This document shows, in pieces, positions 37,746 to 47,126 of a DNA stretch of 64,000 nt (position 1 is the first letter of the stretch; each line of letters opens with the position of its first letter). The position numbers were made by a program, and so were the translations under genes. The notes under the pieces are model-generated. The model was not told where the DNA came from. It searched no databases and saw nothing but the letters and a program-made list of their open reading frames with translations. The DNA comes from Aureimonas sp. AU20 (GTDB lineage Bacteria; Pseudomonadota; Alphaproteobacteria; Rhizobiales; Rhizobiaceae): positions 806,001-870,000 of the forward strand of contig NZ_CP006367.1 in assembly GCF_001442755.1 (NCBI RefSeq), written 5' to 3'.

Positions 37746-39137
37746 TTAGCCGCCTCCCGAGCCCTTCGACGCTTCGTTTGATGTCGAGATGTTGCGGCTC
37801 GTCGTGTGCGTGTCGCGTCGGCGCAGCGGCAGCGCGAGGCGCACGACCAGACCGTGAGGCGCACGGGCCAGAAGGCTCATCGTGCCGCCATGCGCCCGCA
37901 CGATGTCGGCGACGATCGAAAGACCGAGGCCGAAGCCCTCACGCGGGCGCTCGCCACGCGCCGCGTCGATCTTGAAGAAGGGTTCGGTGACGAGCGCGCG
38001 AAGCTCCGCGGGGATGCCGGGGCCGTCGTCGGCCACCTCGATCCAGATCGTGTCGGCATTCGGGATCAGCGAGACGACGACCCGCTTCCCGAACTTCACG
38101 CCGTTGTCGCACAGGTTCGTCACGGCGCGCGTCAGCGCGTTCGGCCGGCAGGTCGCGGCAAGACGGGCCGGTCCCTCGTATCGCAGGTCGAAGCCGACGT
38201 CGGCGAAGTCGGCTTCGATCGTCTGGAGGAGGCTGGCAATGTCGACGCTTTCCTCGGCCTCGCCCTGCGCGTCGAGACGCAGGTAATCGAGCGTCTCGGT
38301 GGCGAGTGCGTCGATGCGTTCGATATCGGAGATCATCGCGTCGCGCTCTGTTCCCTCCGGCAGCCGCTCCACGCGCAGGCGCAGGCGCGTGAGCGGTGTG
38401 CGCAGGTCGTGGCTGACGCTGCGGAGCATGCGCATGCGCATGTCGATCATGCCACGGATGCGTGTTCGCATGCCGTTCAAAGCCCTGGCGAGGGCAACCA
38501 CTTCGACCGTTCCGCGCTCCGGAATCAGGCGCTCCTCGGCGATGCCGTCCGTCCGGTCGAGTTCGGCCACGATGCGATCGATGGGCCGCGCAACCGTCTG
38601 CGCCGCATAAAAGGAGAACAGAAGAAGGAGAATGACGAAAGAAAGGACGTAATAGGTCAAGGGTCCCACGACGTCGTTGGTCAGGACGTCGGGAAGGTTC
38701 GGCACGACGAGCACCGATCGACCGTCCACGGGCACCGCCAAGGCCCGATGACCGTCCAGAACGATCCAACGGGCTCCGGTCGACAGATCGGTGTCCTGCG
38801 GAAACAGGAGTCCGACCAGTTGCGCCGCAAGACCAAGCGGCGGCGACGCCGCGATCCGCGCATCGAGATCGCCCGTCGCGACGAGTTCGATCTCGAAGCC
38901 GAGGCGCGCGGCGCTTGCGAGCAACCATTCGCGCTGCGCCGGGTCGGCTCCCTCCATCTGCCGGCCGATCGTGAACGCCCGCTCGGCAATCGCGTCGGTA
39001 TCGGCAGTCGGAAGAATCGTCTTGCGCAACGGTTCGATGGCGCCCTCCAACGAGACCACGGCGACGACCGCGAGGACGATGACGATCATCATCTGCGCGC
39101 GGATCGTCTTGGGCCACCATCGCCGCGGTTCGCCCAT
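37746..39137 (-). CDS. Sensor histidine kinase (EnvZ/RstB-like)
   Basis: A 463-residue inner-membrane kinase. Transmembrane segments lie near 15-35 and 158-178 around a periplasmic sensor of about 120 residues. A HAMP linker follows, then HisKA with His243 in SVSHDLRTPLTRL, and HATPase with N box LCDNGVKFG and G boxes DDGPGIPAE and GFGLGLSIV. It overlaps the response regulator stop by one base (TGATG), so both are translated together. Location beside an RND pump and a MipA-type porin suggests sensing of envelope damage or cationic compounds. Confidence 0.92.
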   Translation of the reverse strand: MGEPRRWWPKTIRAQMMIVIVLAVVAVVSLEGAIEPLRKTILPTADTDAIAERAFTIGRQMEGADPAQREWLLASAARLGFEIELVATGDLDARIAASPPLGLAAQLVGLLFPQDTDLSTGARWIVLDGHRALAVPVDGRSVLVVPNLPDVLTNDVVGPLTYYVLSFVILLLLFSFYAAQTVARPIDRIVAELDRTDGIAEERLIPERGTVEVVALARALNGMRTRIRGMIDMRMRMLRSVSHDLRTPLTRLRLRVERLPEGTERDAMISDIERIDALATETLDYLRLDAQGEAEESVDIASLLQTIEADFADVGFDLRYEGPARLAATCRPNALTRAVTNLCDNGVKFGKRVVVSLIPNADTIWIEVADDGPGIPAELRALVTEPFFKIDAARGERPREGFGLGLSIVADIVRAHGGTMSLLARAPHGLVVRLALPLRRRDTHTTSRNISTSNEASKGSGGG

Positions 39138-39880
39138 CACGCCCGCTCGACGGTCGCGGCGAAGAGGTATCCCGCCAAGCGCACCGTGGTCAGCAGGGTC
39201 GGCTGCGCGGGGTCGGGCTCGATCTTCTGACGCAGGCGGCTGACATGAACGTCGATCGAGCGTTCGATCGGTCCGGCCAGCCCCGCATGGGTCATCGACA
39301 GAAGCTGCTCGCGCGAAAGGACACGGCCCGGATTGCGGCACAAGGCCAGAAGGAGGTCGAACTCCGTCGTCGTCATCGCGACCCGCGCGCCGGACGGGTT
39401 GCGCACCGTGCGGCGCTGGGGGTCGATCGTCCAACCGTCGAAGCGCAGCGTCTCGCTTTCGTTGCGTCCTTCCGGTGCGTAGGCGGCTCGGCGGAGAAGG
39501 CTGCGGATGCGCGCGACGAGCTCGCGCGTCGAGAATGGCTTGGTGACGTAGTCGTCAGCGCCGAGCTCCAATCCGACGATCCGGTCGATCTCCTCGTGCT
39601 GCGCCGTCAGCATGAGCACCGGAATCGTGCTCGACGCGCGCAGCCGTCGGCAGATCGAGAAGCCGTCCTCGCCCGGCAGCATCAGGTCGAGAACGATGAG
39701 GTCGTAGGTCGAACGGCGCATGGCGGCGTCCATCTCGGCGCCGCTGCCCGCGATATCGGCGAACAAGCCCGCATCCCCGAAGGCTGCCGCGACCATGCGG
39801 GCAATCTCCGGGTCGTCCTCCACGAGAAGCACGCAAGGCATCTCGCTGTTTCGCTTCGGGGGCGTCGGCGTCAGGATCAT
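39137..39880 (-). CDS. OmpR-family response regulator
   Basis: A 247-residue regulator. The receiver domain has the acidic pair EDD at 21-23, phosphoacceptor Asp65 (IVLDLMLPGEDG) and Lys114 (YVTKPFS). A C-terminal winged helix (RTVRNPSGARVAMTTTEFDL, then ERSIDVHVSRLRQKIE) binds DNA. I chose ATG 39880, with a GGGA-like site; an ATG 13 codons later is possible. It is partner to the histidine kinase encoded immediately after and is 50 bases from the RND pump stop, which is on the same strand upstream. Confidence 0.92.
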   Translation of the reverse strand: MILTPTPPKRNSEMPCVLLVEDDPEIARMVAAAFGDAGLFADIAGSGAEMDAAMRRSTYDLIVLDLMLPGEDGFSICRRLRASSTIPVLMLTAQHEEIDRIVGLELGADDYVTKPFSTRELVARIRSLLRRAAYAPEGRNESETLRFDGWTIDPQRRTVRNPSGARVAMTTTEFDLLLALCRNPGRVLSREQLLSMTHAGLAGPIERSIDVHVSRLRQKIEPDPAQPTLLTTVRLAGYLFAATVERA

Positions 39881-39930
39881 CGTAGTCCCGTTTGAAATGC
39901 GCGAAGGCGAGTGAAGGAGAGCGGATCGCA

Positions 39931-42900
39931 TTAGACTAGCATCTCGGAGCGGCCGGTGTCGGAAGCGGACGACGTCGCGCGGCGGGCATTCCGCAGGCGT
40001 GCCGCCCATGCCGTCCAGTCCCCGAACAGGCAGTGAAGCGCTGGCACCACGACCAGTGACAGAAGTGTCGAGACCACGAGCCCGCCGATCACCGCGATCG
40101 CCATCGGCGAACGGATGCCTCCGCCCTCGCCGATCCCGATCGCGGCCGGCACCATGCCGGCCACCATCGCAAGCGTCGTCATGACGATCGGCCGAGCTCG
40201 CTCCATGCCGGCTGCGACCGAAGCGTCGCGGCGGGACATCCCAGCCCGTTCGCGATCCAGCGCGAAGTCGATCAGCATGATGGCATTCTTCGTGACGATA
40301 CCCATCAGCATCAGAATGCCGATCACAACCGGCAGGGAAACGGCGGTCCCGGTCACGAGAAGAGCCAGAACCACGCCGCCGGCCGAGAGCGGCAGCGTCA
40401 CGAGGATCGTCAGCGGCGTCAGGAGGCTGTTGAAGAGAAGGATCAGCACCACGAGGACGAGGCCGATGCCCGTGCCCATCGCGACCGCGAAGCCGGCGAA
40501 GACCTCACCTTGCGTGTCGGAATCGCCGCTCGGCACGACGCGCACATCGTCGGGAAGGGATCGGACCGAGGGCAGCGCCATGAACGCTCGCAGTCCGTCG
40601 CCCGCCGCCATGCCGGATGCCATATCGAAGCCGATCTCGACACGGCGCTCCCGGTCGAAGCGCTGAATGCGCGAGAGGCGGCTCGCCGTCTCGAAGGATG
40701 CGACCTGCGCAAGCGGAATCGTGCCGCCTTCGAACGTCGGGACGCGAAGCGCCTCCAACGTTTCGAGGCTGTCTCGACCCACCTCCGACAGGCGAAGACG
40801 GATCGGGATCCTGCGCTCGCCGTCCGTGAAGTCGGGTAGCGCTTGTTTGGCGGCTCCCCTCGTGGACACGCTCAGCGTCTCGGTGATCGCGGCGGTGGTG
40901 ACGCCTGCATCCGCCATGCGTTCCGGCAGCAGCCGGAGGCGAAGCTCGGGGCGCGATCCCGCCTCGCTCGACGCCTCCCCGACGGCGAAGGGAGCGGTGG
41001 ACAGGTCGCGCAGGATCGCGGCGGCGGCACGGCTCGCAGCCGCTCCGTCCCGCGACAGGACGTCGAGCGAAACGTCGCGGCCGCCGCGACTGTTCAGCAT
41101 CTCGAAGCGGATGTCCGGGACCGTGCGCAGCCGATCGGCGACGCCATGTGCGATCAGCGCCGCCGTATCTTGCCGATTGTCCTTCGGGTGCAGTGTCACC
41201 AGCACGGCGGCTCGCCGGAGTTCCCGAACGCCAAGCGCGTTGACCCCACCCTCGATGAAGACATGCGCGACGTCCTCGATCGCGCCCACGGCTTGCGTGA
41301 TCTCGGACGCGGCGGCGCGTGTCTCGGCCAGGGTCGAGCCGGGCGGAAGCTCGATCGAGAGCTGGAGCCGTCCGTTGTCCTCGGCAGGCAGGAACTCGGT
41401 CGGCAGGCCGGTTGCCGCGCCAACCGATAGGGCAAAGAGCGCGACCGCGAGCGTCACGGTCGCGAGCGGCGTGGCGACGGCCAGCCTTGCGAGATCGCCG
41501 TAGAGACGCATGGCGCGTCCGGGCGGACGAGGGGTCGCGTGCCGCAGCCGCATCAGCCGCGCGGCCAGGAGCGGCGTGACGAGACGCGCGACAAGGAGCG
41601 AGAAGAAGACCGCGATCGCGACCGTCAGGCCGAACTCGCGGAAATACTGCCCGACCACGCCGCCCATGAAGCCGACCGGCACGAAGACGGCGATGATCGT
41701 CGCCGAGATGGCGACGACCGCAAGCCCGATCTCGTCGGACGCGTCGATCGCCGCATCCCAGGCCGACTTGCCCATCGCGCCATGGCGCGCGACGTTCTCG
41801 ATCTCGACGATGGCGTCGTCGACCAAGATGCCGGCGACCAGCGTTATGCCAAGCAGGCTGATGACGTTCAGTGAGAAGCCGAACAGCAACATGGCGAAGA
41901 AGGTCGGGATCGCGGCCAGCGGCAGCGCGACCGCCGCGATCAGCGTTGCACGCCAGTCGCGCAGGAACAGAAACACCACCGCCATGGCGAGAAGCGAGCC
42001 TTCCACAAGCGTGCTCATGGCCGCGTGGTAGTTTCCGAGCGTGTAGGTCACGCTGTCGTCGATGAGAGTGAAGGCGAGGCCGGCATGCTCGCTCTCCAGC
42101 TCTCCGGTCAGTGTCGCAACGGCCTCGGCGACCGCGTCGTCACTGGCTCCGGGCGCGCGGAACACCGTGAAGCCTATCACCTCGTGCCCGTCCAGGATGG
42201 CGAAGCCGGCAGGGTCGGCCTCAGCGTCACGAATGGTCCCGAGGTCCTCCAGCGCGACCGCGGAGCCATCGGCCAGCGTGATCCGGGTCGCCCTCAGCGA
42301 TCCCAGCGAGTTGATTTCGCCCGATGCCGACAGGGCGCGATCAAGGCCGCCGGCTTCGGTCGTCCCGGCGGCTCGGTTCACGGCAAGCGCGCCGAGCTGC
42401 CGGTTGACCTCGGCAACGGTGACGCCGAGCGCGAGAAGACGGTCGGGATCGAGGCGCACCTCGATCTCGCGATCAACGCCGCCGACCCGATCGGTCCGCC
42501 CGACACCCGGGAGCGCGCGCAACCTGCGCAGGACCACATCGTCCACGAAGAAGGAGAGGTCCACCGCACTCATCGACCGGTCCGAGACGGCGTAGCGCAC
42601 CACCGCGCCGTTTTCGACATCGACGCGCTGGATCACGGGTTGGTCGATGGTCGCGGGTAGATCGGGGACGATCGCGGCGACCGCATCGCGCACGTCCGTG
42701 ACGGCGCGATCCACCGGGATGGCGAGGTCGAAATCGATCGTGGTCACGCTCTCGCCGTCCCGGATCGTCGAACTCAGCTTGTCTATGCCCAGAAGCCGGG
42801 CGACGCTGTCTTCGACGCGTCGCGTGATCGCCGCTTCGATCTGCTCCGGGGAGGCGCCGCTGTCGGTGATGGAGACGCTTACCCGCGGCACGTCGATCGT

Positions 42901-43020
42901 CGGGAAGTAGGATATGGGAAGGCGCAGGAATCCGACGATCCCAAGCCCGAGCAGAACCACGAAAAGGAGAACGGAAGGCAGGGGCCTACGGATCGCCCAG
43001 GCGGAGACGTTCACGCTCAT
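39931..43020 (-). CDS. RND family efflux pump, inner-membrane transporter
   Basis: A 1029-residue HAE1-type pump with twelve expected membrane segments in two clusters and two large periplasmic loops. Recognisable parts are the N-terminal RRPLPSVLLFVVLLGLGIVG, LGITLVAGILVDDAIVEIEN with the proton-relay acidic residues in TM4, and LMLMGIVTKNAIMLIDFALD in TM10. It exports drugs, dyes or lipophilic compounds using proton motive force. Its ATG overlaps the adaptor stop by four bases. An outer-membrane channel is not encoded here and must be supplied elsewhere. Confidence 0.93.
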   Translation of the reverse strand: MSVNVSAWAIRRPLPSVLLFVVLLGLGIVGFLRLPISYFPTIDVPRVSVSITDSGASPEQIEAAITRRVEDSVARLLGIDKLSSTIRDGESVTTIDFDLAIPVDRAVTDVRDAVAAIVPDLPATIDQPVIQRVDVENGAVVRYAVSDRSMSAVDLSFFVDDVVLRRLRALPGVGRTDRVGGVDREIEVRLDPDRLLALGVTVAEVNRQLGALAVNRAAGTTEAGGLDRALSASGEINSLGSLRATRITLADGSAVALEDLGTIRDAEADPAGFAILDGHEVIGFTVFRAPGASDDAVAEAVATLTGELESEHAGLAFTLIDDSVTYTLGNYHAAMSTLVEGSLLAMAVVFLFLRDWRATLIAAVALPLAAIPTFFAMLLFGFSLNVISLLGITLVAGILVDDAIVEIENVARHGAMGKSAWDAAIDASDEIGLAVVAISATIIAVFVPVGFMGGVVGQYFREFGLTVAIAVFFSLLVARLVTPLLAARLMRLRHATPRPPGRAMRLYGDLARLAVATPLATVTLAVALFALSVGAATGLPTEFLPAEDNGRLQLSIELPPGSTLAETRAAASEITQAVGAIEDVAHVFIEGGVNALGVRELRRAAVLVTLHPKDNRQDTAALIAHGVADRLRTVPDIRFEMLNSRGGRDVSLDVLSRDGAAASRAAAAILRDLSTAPFAVGEASSEAGSRPELRLRLLPERMADAGVTTAAITETLSVSTRGAAKQALPDFTDGERRIPIRLRLSEVGRDSLETLEALRVPTFEGGTIPLAQVASFETASRLSRIQRFDRERRVEIGFDMASGMAAGDGLRAFMALPSVRSLPDDVRVVPSGDSDTQGEVFAGFAVAMGTGIGLVLVVLILLFNSLLTPLTILVTLPLSAGGVVLALLVTGTAVSLPVVIGILMLMGIVTKNAIMLIDFALDRERAGMSRRDASVAAGMERARPIVMTTLAMVAGMVPAAIGIGEGGGIRSPMAIAVIGGLVVSTLLSLVVVPALHCLFGDWTAWAARLRNARRATSSASDTGRSEMLV

Positions 43021-44225
43021 CGCTCGCTCGCCATTCGCAGGGTCGCCGGTTCGAAGCCGGTCGGAGACGCAGGGTAGGGCGTCTCGATCGGCGTGACGCG
43101 GTCGCCGTCGGCAAGAACGCCTGCGGATTTCAGAACCACGCTGTCGCCGGCCTCGACGCCGCTGAGAACCTGCACGAGGTCGGCCGTCTCGATGCCGGTT
43201 CGCACTATCGTTCGGGTGACCGCGCCATTCCGGTAGGTCAGGACCGTACTGGCGCCGCCCTCCGTCTGCATGGCAGAGGTGGGTAGAACAACGCCATTCC
43301 CGGTCCCGACTTCGATCTCCCCGCTCGCGAAAGCGCCGATCGGGAGGTCCGTCCCTTGGGGAAGCGTCACGCGGAGGCGACCCAGCCGGCTTCGGGACCC
43401 GAGTTCGGGTTGGAGAAGGCGCAGACGTCCCATGATCGCATCCGGGGCGCCGACCGTCCTGACGCTGGCCGTCTGCCCCGCTTGCAGCTTGGCGAACCCG
43501 CGCTCCGACACTTCACCGTCGATCTCCAGGAGGCCGTTCTTGATGATCTGAAAGAGCGGTTCGCCGCCTCGTGCGGGAATAGCGCCGATCGATGCGGTGC
43601 GCCGCGCGATCTTTCCCCCTGTCGGCGCGCGGATTTTCGTGAAGCCGAGTTCGAGCGCGATACGCCGCGCCTCGGCCTGGGCTAGGCTTTGGTCGGCCTC
43701 TGCGCCCGCGAAGCCTTCGCGGGCGGTCGCCAGCGCGGCGTCGGCGCGGCGCAGCGCCGTTTCCTGCGCCTCGAGCGCCCCCTGCGAAAGCAGCCTCTTA
43801 TCGTGCAACTGCGCGCTTCGACGAAGGTCGGATCGGATCTGGTCAAGCGCGATCTCGGCGTCCTCGACGGCCACTTTCGCCTGCCTGACCGCCGCCGCGG
43901 CTCGTGCGAGCTTTGCCGCCGCGCCCGCTTCCTCGACACGCAACATCGTGTCGTCGAGCTCGGCCAAGACATCGCCGGCCCGCACGACGTCGCCCACCTC
44001 GGCCCGCACCGTCAGGATACGAAAATCGTCAAGGCGCGAGGAGACGGACACGGTTTCGCCCGCCACCACGCTTCCGGTCAGGCGAACCGTTTCGCGCACC
44101 TCGCCTCGTTGCGCCGCCACGACACGTATGGCTGGAGGAGCTTCGCTTGGTTGAGCCAGAGCGGCACCTGACTGAACGACGCCGAGAAGAGCCAGCAGAA
44201 CCGAGAGGCGGGCGACGCGGGACAT
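43017..44225 (-). CDS. RND efflux pump, periplasmic adaptor
   Basis: A 402-residue membrane-fusion protein with a Sec signal (LLALLGVVQSGAALAQ). Lipoyl half-motifs flank a long coiled coil (about residues 95-180, rich in Ala, Glu and Arg), followed by the second lipoyl part FTKIRAPTGGKIARR and a beta-barrel. ATG 44225 is taken because the signal peptide begins there; the 17 upstream codons are Cys- and Pro-rich and unlikely. First gene of the pump operon. The two-component genes lie downstream on the same strand. Confidence 0.9.
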   Translation of the reverse strand: MSRVARLSVLLALLGVVQSGAALAQPSEAPPAIRVVAAQRGEVRETVRLTGSVVAGETVSVSSRLDDFRILTVRAEVGDVVRAGDVLAELDDTMLRVEEAGAAAKLARAAAAVRQAKVAVEDAEIALDQIRSDLRRSAQLHDKRLLSQGALEAQETALRRADAALATAREGFAGAEADQSLAQAEARRIALELGFTKIRAPTGGKIARRTASIGAIPARGGEPLFQIIKNGLLEIDGEVSERGFAKLQAGQTASVRTVGAPDAIMGRLRLLQPELGSRSRLGRLRVTLPQGTDLPIGAFASGEIEVGTGNGVVLPTSAMQTEGGASTVLTYRNGAVTRTIVRTGIETADLVQVLSGVEAGDSVVLKSAGVLADGDRVTPIETPYPASPTGFEPATLRMASER

Positions 44226-44552
44226 GGGGCAGCAGCATCTCGGATCGTGAACGGTTCGGGCAAGCAAGGCGGGCATTGTCGATCTCCCAAGGCGGGGGCT
44301 CCCCCGCGGATAGGGGCGGAGAGCAGGTCGATACCGTTCTAGAAGGTCGCTACCGCGCCGCGGGTGTTGAACTGTTGCGTTATGTTAAGCTCGAAGGTTG
44401 GGATCGCTTCGCCCCAATCCCGCCCCGTTCGGCAATGAACCGCAACACAACGACACCCGCGCCGACGCGGCGTTGCGGCAGGAAAGTGATGCCGCCGCTT
44501 CCGCCCACCATCGGTTTCGCGCGGACGGCGACCCGTTCCTCCCGGAGTTCCC
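44226..44552. promoter_or_regulatory. Divergent control region between the efflux pump and MipA-like gene
   Basis: About 327 bases between divergent starts, with AT-richer patches at 44365-44395 (GTTGCGTTATGTTAAGCTCG) that could hold a promoter. I could not define -35/-10 boxes with confidence. It is the natural place for the neighbouring OmpR-type regulator to act. Confidence 0.4.
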
Positions 44553-45392
44553 ATGTCGCGTTTTGCTTCCAACATCCGTTCCCTGTCCTGTGCTGCCACG
44601 GTTCTCCTTCTCGGAAGCGCGCCCGTCGCGATGCCCGCTGCTGCGGCCGATGCGACACTTGCCGAGCGCCTGGCGGAGCCGCCCGTCGAGGACGCGGCGA
44701 CCACGCCGGTCCGCAATTGGACACTGATCGTTGGCCTTGGCGGCGCGCTCAAGCCCGAGTACGAGGGCGGCAAGGATCTGGAGGTCAGCCCGCTGCCGAT
44801 CTTCCTGTTCACCTACGGCGACTGGCTGAAGATCGATCCGACGGGCCTCGAACTCGAAGCGTTCGAGGCGAACGGCTTCTCGGTCTCCGCATTGGCAGGC
44901 TACGAGTCGGGGCGGGACGAGGACGACGACCCGATCCTGCGCGGTCTCGGCGACATCGACTTCGCCGCGACGCTCGGGGGCAAGGTGGCTTACGAGACCG
45001 GCCCGTTCGCAATCTACGCGACGTTGGAGAAGACGCTCGGCGGAAGCGGCGGATTGGTCGGCACCTCTGGCGTATCGCTTACCGCGCCGGTCAGCGAACG
45101 GATCATTCTTGGGGCGGACGCGAAGGCGGTGTTCGCCGACGATCGTCACATGCAATCCTATTTCGGCATCGATGCCACGCAATCGGCGCGCTCCGGCTTG
45201 CCGGCCTACCAAGCGGAGGCGGGACTCAAACGCATTGATGTGTCCGCCTCCGCCACATATCTGGTGAACGAGCACTGGCTCGTGCGGGGCGAGGCGGGTG
45301 CAAAGTTCCTGACGGGCGACGCCGCCGACAGCCCGATCGTCCGCGAGACCGTGCAGCCTAAAGCGTCGCTCATGCTCGGGTACAAATTCTAA
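44553..45392 (+). CDS. MipA/OmpV family outer-membrane protein
   Basis: A 279-residue beta-barrel protein. A long signal peptide ends near AAAADA, and the barrel opens with NWTLIVGLGGALKPEYEGGK, a MipA/OmpV hallmark, closing on the aromatic terminus LMLGYKF needed for BAM insertion. MipA proteins scaffold murein synthesis in E. coli or respond to cationic drugs. Divergent from the RND pump and near its two-component genes, it probably belongs to the same envelope response. Confidence 0.88.
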   Translation: MSRFASNIRSLSCAATVLLLGSAPVAMPAAAADATLAERLAEPPVEDAATTPVRNWTLIVGLGGALKPEYEGGKDLEVSPLPIFLFTYGDWLKIDPTGLELEAFEANGFSVSALAGYESGRDEDDDPILRGLGDIDFAATLGGKVAYETGPFAIYATLEKTLGGSGGLVGTSGVSLTAPVSERIILGADAKAVFADDRHMQSYFGIDATQSARSGLPAYQAEAGLKRIDVSASATYLVNEHWLVRGEAGAKFLTGDAADSPIVRETVQPKASLMLGYKF

Positions 45393-45730
45393 GGAAAAGC
45401 CCAGCGCGTGCGAATCGACCGATAGCGATCGGCTACGGCTCCCGTATCGTTCTCAGCACGCGATTGCAGGCTGCAAGACGAGCCGGTCGCTCGTCCGGCG
45501 CCATCATGGTCGCCCTGGCGGCGTTTCTAGGGGCAAAGCAGGTTTATGGCCATCTAGCCGCCACGGCAGCGATGGGGGGGCGCTCACCGATGTCCGGTTT
45601 GGAGCGTATCCATATACCCTTCGATATGTCTTAGTCGGGTTGTTCGCAGAACGGCAGCTTTTCGCTCGATCTCTCTTAAAGCTGCCGGTCCGTTCTCGGC
45701 CCGTACGCGCCGTTCATTGAGGCTTTGGGA
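45393..45730. other. Intergenic stretch carrying a palindromic repeat
   Basis: A small hairpin CCGAT-AGCG-ATCGG at about 45420-45433 lies 27 bases after the MipA stop and may help termination, although no T run follows. The 66-bp repeat is at 45637-45702. Otherwise I see no gene. Confidence 0.5.
45637..45702. repeat. 66-bp palindromic intergenic repeat, copy B
   Basis: Same length and arms as the copy at 54140-54205: GAACGGCAGCTTTTCGC on the left and AAAGCTGCCGGTCCGTTC on the right form a long hairpin. The inner loop differs between copies, while the stem is kept, so the structure rather than the exact sequence seems conserved. Confidence 0.75.
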
Positions 45731-46075
45731 TTACTCGGAAGCGGACATTCGGTCGTTCGATTTCGTACGCCCGCCGGACACGGTGGCGCCGTCCCACGTC
45801 GCGTCCTGCCCGTCCCGAACGAAGTCCACGAATGCCCGCAGCGTGGGTGCCATGTGACGTCGGTGCGCAAAGCAGAGGAGGAAGCCTGCGAAGGGCTCAA
45901 GGAAGGCGTCCAGAAGGGAGACGAGCTCGCCGCGCTCCACGTAAGCGCGGAACGTGTCCTCTGTGGCGAACGTGATGCCTCGCCTGCCAACGCCGTGCGC
46001 AGCATGAAGCGCGGATCGTTGGTGGAGATCCGCGGGTTCAACCGACATCGCCAAAGCCCAGTCTCCCGCACGTCA
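45731..46075 (-). pseudogene. LysR regulator, C-terminal remnant with frameshift
   Basis: Two adjoining frames read as the end of a LysR effector domain: LNPRISTNDPRFMLRTALAG in one and GITFATEDTFRAYVERGELV then SLLDAFLEPFAGFLLCFAHR in the other, joined by a frameshift near 45985. The DNA-binding domain and first lobe are missing; the HxlR gene begins where they should be. A gene remnant, not expressed as a regulator. Confidence 0.7.
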
Positions 46076-46438
46076 CGCGACATCGTAGCGGATACGGTTG
46101 CCTTCGACCTCGTCGAGATGCTCGGCGGCCCATTCGCCGAGTTTGAGGACCGGTTCCGACAAGGAGCGGCCGAGCGGTGTCAACGCGTACTCGACCTGCG
46201 GCGGCAGTGTTGGGTGAACCGTTCGGCTGACCATGCCGTCGCGTTCCAGGGCCTTTAGCGTGCGCGTCAGCATCTGCTGCGAGATTCCGCCGATCGTCCT
46301 CTTCAACTCGTTGAAGCGACGGGGCTGGCGTCGCAGCACCATGACGATCATGACCGTCCACTTGTCGCCGACGATGCTGAGAATGCCCTTCATGCGTCGA
46401 CATTGCGTCGAGACGCCGGGGGAGGAAGGCAGATCCAT
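46073..46438 (-). CDS. HxlR family transcriptional regulator
   Basis: A 121-residue winged-helix regulator. ILSIVGDKWTVMIVMVLRRQ and ISQQMLTRTLKALERDGMV are the family's core helices; PPQVEYALTPLGRSL forms the wing. Cys13 near the N-terminus could be a redox sensor, as in YodB-type regulators. It is divergent from an azoreductase gene 91 bases away, the same arrangement as Bacillus YodB/azoR-like systems, so it likely represses the azoreductase until quinones or diazo compounds appear. Confidence 0.88.
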   Translation of the reverse strand: MDLPSSPGVSTQCRRMKGILSIVGDKWTVMIVMVLRRQPRRFNELKRTIGGISQQMLTRTLKALERDGMVSRTVHPTLPPQVEYALTPLGRSLSEPVLKLGEWAAEHLDEVEGNRIRYDVA

Positions 46439-46506
46439 GTGACCAAGTCCTAAAGGTTTGCGTTCTTGGCGGCGCTCGTTAAGTCACATAACTGGCTCAG
46501 GTCACA
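46438..46506. promoter_or_regulatory. Candidate HxlR operator region
   Basis: GTCACA occurs twice in the same direction, at 46483-46488 and 46501-46506, and in inverse form (TGTGAC) at 46438-46443 next to the regulator start. The direct copies are 18 bases apart, about two helical turns, and lie just before the azoreductase start. Assignment as HxlR sites is inference. Confidence 0.5.
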
Positions 46507-46529
46507 AATCCAGACCTCAGGACGGCCCG

Positions 46530-47105
46530 ATGAAGCTCCTGCACCTCGATTCCAGCATTCAGCGCGAGGCCTCCGCCAGCCGCGCCCTTTCCGCAGCGGT
46601 GGTGGAGCGGCTGCGCTCCGACGATGCCGGCCTCGACGTCACCTACCGCGACCTCGCCGGGGAGCCGCTCGCGCATCTCACGCTCGACGCTTTTGCCGGC
46701 GCCGAGGCGCAAGCGACGCTGACGGAGTTCCTGGCCTCCGATATCGTGGTGATCGGCGCCGGGCTCTACAACTTCACCATCCCGAGCCAGCTCAAAGCCT
46801 GGATCGACCGCATCCTCGTCGCCGGCCAGACCTTTCGCTACGGCGAGACCGGGCCCGAGGGGTTGGTCAAGGGCAAGCGCGTGATCGTCGCCCTGGCCCG
46901 CGGCGGCCTCTACGGCGAGGGCTCGCCCTTCGCGTCCTATGAGCATGCCGAGACGCTGCTGCGCGGTACGTTCGGCTTCATCGGCGTCGAACCCGAGTTC
47001 ATCGTCGCCGAGGGACTGAACTACGGCGCGGACAGACGCAAGGCGGCCATCGAGGCCGCCATGACGAAGATCGGGCAGGTCCACCTGCAGCAACGCGCCG
47101 CCTGA
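46530..47105 (+). CDS. azoR: FMN-dependent NADH:quinone oxidoreductase / azoreductase
   Basis: A 191-residue flavodoxin-fold enzyme of the AzoR family that reduces quinones and azo bonds by two-electron transfer. MKLLHLDSSIQREASASRAL forms the FMN phosphate loop, IGAGLYNFTIPSQLKAWIDR is the diagnostic second flavin motif, and ALARGGLYGEG the third. Divergent HxlR gene and operator-like repeats suggest induction by electrophiles. The next gene, an oxidoreductase, starts 21 bases after its stop. Confidence 0.92.
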   Translation: MKLLHLDSSIQREASASRALSAAVVERLRSDDAGLDVTYRDLAGEPLAHLTLDAFAGAEAQATLTEFLASDIVVIGAGLYNFTIPSQLKAWIDRILVAGQTFRYGETGPEGLVKGKRVIVALARGGLYGEGSPFASYEHAETLLRGTFGFIGVEPEFIVAEGLNYGADRRKAAIEAAMTKIGQVHLQQRAA

Positions 47106-47126
47106 TCCGCTTCGAAGGAGTAGACC

